Source: Pseudozyma flocculosa PF-1 | Lineage: Eukaryota > Basidiomycota > Ustilaginomycetes > Ustilaginales > Ustilaginaceae | Length of the DNA stretch: 13,412 bases | NCBI RefSeq assembly: GCF_000417875.1 | Contig: NW_006920892.1 | Coordinates: 249,184 to 262,595, forward strand | Reading direction: 5' to 3' | Shown here: piece by piece, positions 9,843 through 13,412 of the stretch | Numbering within the stretch: position 1 is the first letter of the stretch | Layout: each line of letters opens with the position of its first letter | The notes under the pieces: model-generated | The model's input: the letters and a program-made list of their open reading frames with translations, nothing else | What the model was told of the DNA's origin: nothing | The model's database searches: none | Position numbers and translations under genes: made by a program

Positions 9843-10807
9843 GACTGAATGCGGTGGCAAGCGAGGTTGTGCTCGTGATCGCGGCCGCGGGGAGACGCTC
9901 GTTCGTGGGCAGCAGCGGCGGCAGCAGCGGTAGTGCGCAGGTCGTGTGTATGCTTCGGAAGGGAGAAGCGTCAGAGGGATGCGATGCCACGCTGGGGCGG
10001 GTTCGGACGAAATGTAGATGCGTCTTGGGCAGAGCGGCGGCTGGATGTGGATCCGCGGGGCTGGGCCGGGTGGTGCGATGGAGCAGGCGCAAACCGGCTA
10101 GAGAGGATCGTGTCGCGTTCGAGCGGAAGGAACTGTACGGCGACCGCCCGCGCAGCGCCGTCGAGAAAGCGTGCAGGCGAGCAAGGATGTCAGCAGCAAG
10201 AACCGGTGTAGCGGCGGCTGCGGCGGTAGCGAGAGTGGGCGGGACGAGGAAGGTGACGGCGGTCAGAGTGACGATGGTGGTGGCAGGTGAGAGGAGGAGC
10301 GCAAAGGCCAACCACCAAAGCCCCGCCCCACCTTGGCTGGCTGCAGCCTTAGCTCCACCTTAACTGGTTGCTATCAGCCCTCACTCACACCGACAGCGCG
10401 GCCAGCGCCTTTGGTTCGCCTGCCCGCGCGCCCAACCCAGCACCCCCCGGTTTTCCTACCGCTGGCCTGCCCGTTTTCCGGGCCGTCGGTTCCGCAAGCA
10501 AAGAGGGGCAAGGGCAGCGTGCGCCCAGCCCTCGTTAGTTAGCCCCAACGCTCGACACCACTTCCAGCCACACAAACCCCGCCGTGCGGCAGCTAGTATG
10601 CCAGCACCGGCCCAGAGCGCAAGCGAACAAGGCCATGAGCATCTTCATGCTGTATCCAGGTCCTGGTCGTATCGACAGGCATCCGAGCAAAGGAACTGGG
10701 CCCCGACGGGTAAGCAGGCGCGTCTCGTTCGCCCACAGCGCACGTCGACAACCTCGGCGGAGGCCAGCAACGATGCAGGCGGACGAGGCGCCGCGTCCCG
10801 CCCTGCT
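9843..10807. other. Intergenic region: PAP1 promoter side and MIR1 3' side
   Basis: These 965 bases lie between the PAP1 start and the MIR1 stop, both genes being on the minus strand. Sequence near 9843-10300 is C- and T-rich on the minus strand, as expected of the PAP1 leader and promoter. The stretch 10312-10600 is CA/CT-rich on the plus strand and contains GTTAGTTAGCCCC near 10534-10546. The MIR1 3' UTR should lie just left of 10807. Open frames here match nothing I know, and I see no RNA gene. Confidence 0.5.
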
Positions 10808-11974
10808 CTAGTCGTCGACCTTCTTGGGCGCTGGTGCCAGCTGGCCGTAGATGACAAACTGGCCCGACACCAGCACCGCCGTCATCAGGATCCTCGTCCC
10901 CAGGCCGGCCCAGATGCCCACCGGGCCCGTCTCCTTGGCCAGCACAATGAGCTTGGACATGGCACTGCCGCTGCCTCCGCCGCCGCGGTTGATCTTGGAC
11001 AGGAGCGTGTCGGCGGGGTGGCTGAGCACCGCCGCCGCCACACCCGCCACCATACCGCAGCCCAGGTTGATGCCCACCTCGCCCACCTTGCCGTAGCTCG
11101 CCTGCTTCTCCTTGGACACCGACTTGTCGACCATGCCGTGCGCCCACTCGTTGGTGACAAACTGGCCGATGGCGTACGGGATCTGCTTGCAGAGGATTGG
11201 CGCGTACCCGGCGTAGAAGCCGCGCAGCCCCTCCTCCTTGGCCATCCTCGTCACTGCAGAGACGAGTCCGGTGGCGTAGCCGCGCTGCGACACCAGCCGG
11301 ATGCGAGCGGCCTCGAGAGGCGTCAGCAGCGTCGACGCAATCAGCTCGGCGGCGCTCGCACCACCGAGGAAGATGAGCTGACGGTACTTGGCCGCCTCCT
11401 CTGGCGATCCCGCCATCTCGCTAAAGGTTTTCTGGGCGGCGCGGCGGTAGTTGAGTCGGGTTTCAGGGAGGGATGCTCAGCGAGTGAGGGCCAGAATGGT
11501 CTCCGATGCTGCCCTCGTTCAGGGCCTGCTCACCTTGAAGAATTCGTAGCCGGCAAACTTGGCGCCGCCCTGGATGAGGTAGCCGACGGCGGTGGGGCCG
11601 AACCCAGTGAGGAGGCCACTGGGGCCTTCGGTGGCCACAATGTTGCGCGCCATCGAGACCATCGTGTACTTGGAACCCTTGGGCTCGAGCTGCAGGCGCG
11701 TCTTGACGACATCGATCGGAGTGAGGCCTCCGTGGGTGATGGTGGCGCACGCACCTCCCGCCGAGAAGAACTGGACATAATCGAAAAGGGTGTAGTTCGG
11801 GAACGAGAGCCTGGCAACGTCGCCGGAACCGCCGCCGCCCGAGGACGACGACTGTCTCTGACTCGCATCCGACGATCCGGAGCGCGGCTGAAGGCGAGTC
11901 CTGACTTCTTCCTCGGAGGGAGTTTTGAGGTACGAGGGCGAGGCGGGCGTGCCGGCGGTGGTAGAGGTGGCCAT
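10808..11974 (-). CDS. MIR1: Mitochondrial phosphate carrier, MIR1 type (two exons, 354 aa)
   Basis: This inner-membrane carrier imports inorganic phosphate with protons into mitochondria for ATP synthesis. Exon 1 (11974-11534) and exon 2 (11431-10808) are joined across a 102-nt intron with GTGAGC donor and CCCAG acceptor, giving GYEFFK-KTFSEMAG. Three mitochondrial-carrier repeats are visible through their signatures: PIDVVK (86-91), PLEAAR (185-190) and PADTLLSK (286-293). Family blocks shared with yeast Mir1 include DVVKTRLQLEP, LLTGFGPTAVGYLIQGGAKF, RIRLVSQ, GFYAGYAPILCKQIPY and the ADTLLSK motif. The N-terminus before the first membrane segment is about 58 residues, Ser/Gly-rich and longer than in yeast Mir1. 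The ATG at 11974 is the first in-frame ATG; the open frame upstream has only a GTG. The intron holds an in-frame TGA soon after the donor, which supports splicing. Confidence 0.95.
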
Positions 11975-12048
11975 CCTGAGCGATACGAGGCGAGCGACAA
12001 TGGACGGGAGGCGGAGGAGGGAGGGGTTCGAAACACAAGGAGCGGCGG

Positions 12049-12066
12049 CAGCAGCAGCAGCAGCAG
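12049..12066. repeat. CAG trinucleotide repeat (6 copies)
   Basis: Six consecutive CAG units on the plus strand lie in the probable MIR1 leader, 75-92 bases upstream of its ATG; they would read as CUG in the MIR1 transcript. Confidence 0.8.
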
Positions 12067-12463
12067 TCACGGATACGAGGGCGTAAAAAGATGCTATGGC
12101 GGCGGCGGCAGTGGATGGGAGACGTGGTTTTTGGGAGCGCAAAGAACGATGAGCAGCGATTCTTATACTCCTGATACCACGCTGGTTCGATGAAAGGCCT
12201 GGTCGCCGGACGAGGAAAGCAACCACAAGCAAGCAAGAAAGGGTCGCAGGCAGGGCCTTCGGAAGCTGCACCCCGACGTAACCGGCCGACCGCACGCACG
12301 CACGGAAGCAGAAGCCGGCGGCATTCTGGCGTCGGTTCGACGCGGTCGGACCTCGATTTCACTCTGTTCGATTTGTGAAGGTGGCCAGAGTGCCTGCTCT
12401 CTCGCCGTCCGCCCGACGATGCGAGGTGAGCCAGCCATCTTTCGGCCCGGCCAGGCCAAGTCA

Positions 12464-12476
12464 GGCTAAGTTAGCC
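12464..12476. promoter_or_regulatory. Perfect palindrome GGCTAAGTTAGCC
   Basis: Two six-base arms flank a central G about 490 bases upstream of the MIR1 start. Such symmetric sites often bind dimeric transcription factors, but I cannot name one. The half-site with CC following (TTAGCCCC) recurs at 10539-10546, upstream of PAP1. Confidence 0.35.
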
Positions 12477-12639
12477 CCCAAGTCGCGCTCTGACCAGAGG
12501 CCACGCGCGACCCATCGTCGAGCATGCCTGACCCTGCATGCGACGCGACGGCGTACGCTCTCGTCTGGTTGCCTCGATGACCCTTTGGTCAAATTCATCC
12601 TATCTATCGTAACCCTCGGGTCGGATCAGAGACATGGTG

Positions 12640-12651
12640 TGTGCATGCACA
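12640..12651. promoter_or_regulatory. Perfect palindrome TGTGCATGCACA
   Basis: This twelve-base perfect inverted repeat lies 106 bases upstream of the tRNA gene and about 670 bases upstream of MIR1. No binding factor can be assigned from sequence alone. Confidence 0.3.
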
Positions 12652-12719
12652 TGGGTGGCCGGCCGGGAGGACTGGATGTGTCGCGGCCAAACACCATGAA
12701 ATAGCACTCCAGAACCTGC

Positions 12720-12733
12720 TATATATTTTTAAT
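12720..12733 (+). promoter_or_regulatory. TATA-like tract upstream of the tRNA gene
   Basis: TATATATTTTTAAT lies 24-37 bases before the tRNA 5' end. Upstream TATA elements at this distance position TFIIIB at tRNA genes in some fungi and plants. It is the most AT-rich patch in the neighbourhood. Confidence 0.55.
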
Positions 12734-12756
12734 GTTTTGCGAGCTTGACATCGAAG

Positions 12757-12874
12757 GGTTCTATGGAGTAGTGGTCAACTCTAGCGGTTCTGACTTGTTC
12801 TCAGGATCCCCTCGAACGTCGAACGAGGGATGTTTCGTTTCCGCTCGCCCCCGGTTCGAATCCGGGTAGGACCT
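12757..12874 (+). tRNA. tRNA-Gln (anticodon CTG) with a 46-nt intron
   Basis: All arms fold. The acceptor stem is GGTTCTA (12757-12763) with TAGGACC (12867-12873), including one G-T pair. The D stem is GAGT/ACTC (12766-12769 and 12778-12781). The anticodon stem is AGCGG (12783-12787) with CCGCT (12841-12845). The T arm is CCCGG-TTCGAAT-CCGGG (12850-12866), and the discriminator is T at 12874. The anticodon CTG is at 12790-12792, which reads CAG glutamine codons. The intron (12794-12839) begins one base after the anticodon, the canonical site for nuclear tRNA introns. The mature length is 72 nt, as in yeast tRNA-Gln, and the G-G-T-T acceptor start matches that tRNA. Confidence 0.95.
12794..12839 (+). 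other. tRNA-Gln intron with internal hairpin
   Basis: The 46-base intron contains TCAGGA, which can pair with the TTCTGA anticodon-loop bases (one G-T pair), as in precursors cut by tRNA splicing endonuclease. It also contains a hairpin with CCCTCG and CGAGGG arms. Confidence 0.85.
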
Positions 12875-12875
12875 C

Positions 12876-12884
12876 TTTTCTTTT
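12876..12884 (+). terminator. RNA polymerase III terminator
   Basis: Two TTTT runs (12876-12879 and 12881-12884), separated by one C, start two bases after the tRNA 3' end. Confidence 0.85.
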
Positions 12885-12892
12885 CCTTTGAG

Positions 12893-12916
12893 ATTTTTCC
12901 AATGCGCAGCCTGCCT
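12893..12916 (+). repeat. 24-base repeat copy next to the tRNA
   Basis: This stretch, ATTTTTCC followed by AATGCGCAGCCTGCCT, matches 13180-13203 at 23 of 24 bases. It links the tRNA-proximal DNA to the tandem repeats further right. Confidence 0.8.
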
Positions 12917-13143
12917 CACAACTAGCTAAAATCGTAGCCCACCCACCCACCTATTGGAACACCTGTTAAGGTGCGTGCAAGTCGGAACCGACGACAAACA
13001 ACAAGTCTAGTTGTCTGGAACACCGAAGGACAGTATGGAGTCAATCGTAGGAGTCGAGTTGTTATTCCTGGACTCGGAACGGCTTCGGGGCCAGGTCGAG
13101 GCATAGCTAGCAGCAGGGTCGCCCGAATTTGATTGTAGGCAGG

Positions 13144-13268
13144 CTACGATCTGAAATCGGGCATCAACCCCTGTCTACAATTTTTCCGATGCGCAGCCTG
13201 CCTACGATCTCAAATCGGGCATCGATGCCTGTGTACGATTTTTTGGGCGCGCAGCCTACCTACGATCT
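13144..13268 (+). repeat. 58-bp tandem repeat, two full copies and a partial third
   Basis: Unit 1 spans 13144-13201 and unit 2 spans 13202-13259; they match at 47 of 58 positions by my count. A third copy begins at 13260 with CTACGATCT and then diverges. Shared blocks are CTACGATCT, AAATCGGGCATC and GCGCAGCCT. No protein or known element signature is visible. Confidence 0.8.
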
Positions 13269-13288
13269 AGCCATGATCCAAAATTGTA

Positions 13289-13312
13289 GCCTGCCTGCCT
13301 GCCTGCCTGCCT
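13289..13312 (+). repeat. GCCT tetranucleotide microsatellite (6 copies)
   Basis: Six uninterrupted GCCT units follow directly after an AATTGTAG copy. They may have expanded from the CCTGCCT part of the neighbouring repeat. Confidence 0.85.
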
Positions 13313-13412
13313 GCCCGCTTCCGCACAGTCAATGGCTGTCAATCATCGGAATCTTTGGAGAGCTGCTCTTCCGCTCGGCTTCTGCCCTGCCTGCCCCGCC
13401 CGCCCTGCTGGC
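13313..13412. other. Right edge of window, no gene seen
   Basis: The last hundred bases are C/T-rich and end in CCTGCC/CCGCCC runs. A small direct repeat GTCAATGGCT/GTCAATC occurs near 13328-13345. No coding or RNA feature is supported. Confidence 0.5.

Larger units (their letters stand above)
11975..12756. other. Intergenic region: MIR1 promoter and tRNA upstream region
   Basis: The part nearest MIR1 is its probable leader, with CAG repeats at 12049-12066. It is followed by an AT-richer patch near 12160-12180 (CTTATACTCC), which on the minus strand could be core promoter. A perfect palindrome GGCTAAGTTAGCC lies at 12464-12476 and another, TGTGCATGCACA, at 12640-12651. A TATA-like tract at 12720-12733 belongs to the tRNA gene. 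No further gene is supported. Confidence 0.5.

Noticed and set aside
12020..12040. GGTTCGAAAC as the T arm of a second tRNA
   Set aside because: There are no matching T, acceptor or anticodon stems around it.
10598..12193. Open frame of 531 codons on the plus strand opposite MIR1
   Set aside because: It runs antisense through both MIR1 exons and the intron with no recognisable domain; the carrier on the other strand is unambiguous.
11975..12295. In-frame 107-codon upstream extension of MIR1 that lacks acidic residues and looks like a mitochondrial presequence
   Set aside because: It begins with GTG, contains no ATG, and its basic, acid-free composition follows from the C/T-rich leader. Fungal phosphate carriers do not need a presequence.
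13144..13268. Tandem repeats as a CRISPR array
   Set aside because: The units are directly adjacent, degenerate and without unique spacers, and the genome is eukaryotic.

Overview
This is nuclear DNA from a fungus, most probably a GC-rich basidiomycete; placement in Ustilaginomycotina or a similar group is a guess. The evidence is split genes with short spliceosomal introns (about 87-165 nt), GTGAGT-type donors (7 of 11 modelled introns), CTGAC-like branch sites, and orthologues of standard fungal housekeeping genes. The models are hand-built: exons were joined where GT...AG boundaries restore a known protein family. Nothing looks bacterial, viral or plasmid-like, and no complete mobile element is visible.

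Layout from left to right. (1) 1-544, minus: the 5' part of the electron transfer flavoprotein beta subunit gene (ETFB), cut by the window edge. (2) 1633-2934, minus: a complete seven-exon NCS-1/frequenin gene encoding a 190-residue myristoylated calcium sensor. (3) 2935-5245: a long divergent promoter and leader region with a CCAAT box, tetranucleotide repeats, G-runs and a possible upstream ORF. (4) 5246-7270, plus: a 674-residue protein with three SUMO-interacting motifs followed by a C3HC4 RING finger that is split by a long glycine-rich insert; this is probably a SUMO-targeted ubiquitin ligase. (5) 7603-9842, minus, convergent with the previous gene: poly(A) polymerase PAP1, three exons, 671 residues. 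(6) 10808-11974, minus: mitochondrial phosphate carrier (MIR1 type), two exons, 354 residues. (7) 12757-12874, plus: an intron-containing tRNA-Gln (anticodon CTG) with an upstream TATA-like tract and a Pol III T-run terminator. (8) 12893-13320: a cluster of degenerate repeats directly downstream of the tRNA, including a 58-bp tandem repeat.

The genes do not form a pathway. Two act in mitochondria (ETF beta in electron transfer from dehydrogenases, MIR1 in phosphate import), one is a calcium sensor, one forms mRNA 3' ends, and one probably links SUMO to ubiquitin. The best candidates for something undescribed are the split RING in the SIM-rich ligase, the frame-preserving intron inside EF-hand 4 of NCS-1, the hairpin at the PAP1 stop codon with an open frame beyond it, and the unclassified repeat cluster beside the tRNA.
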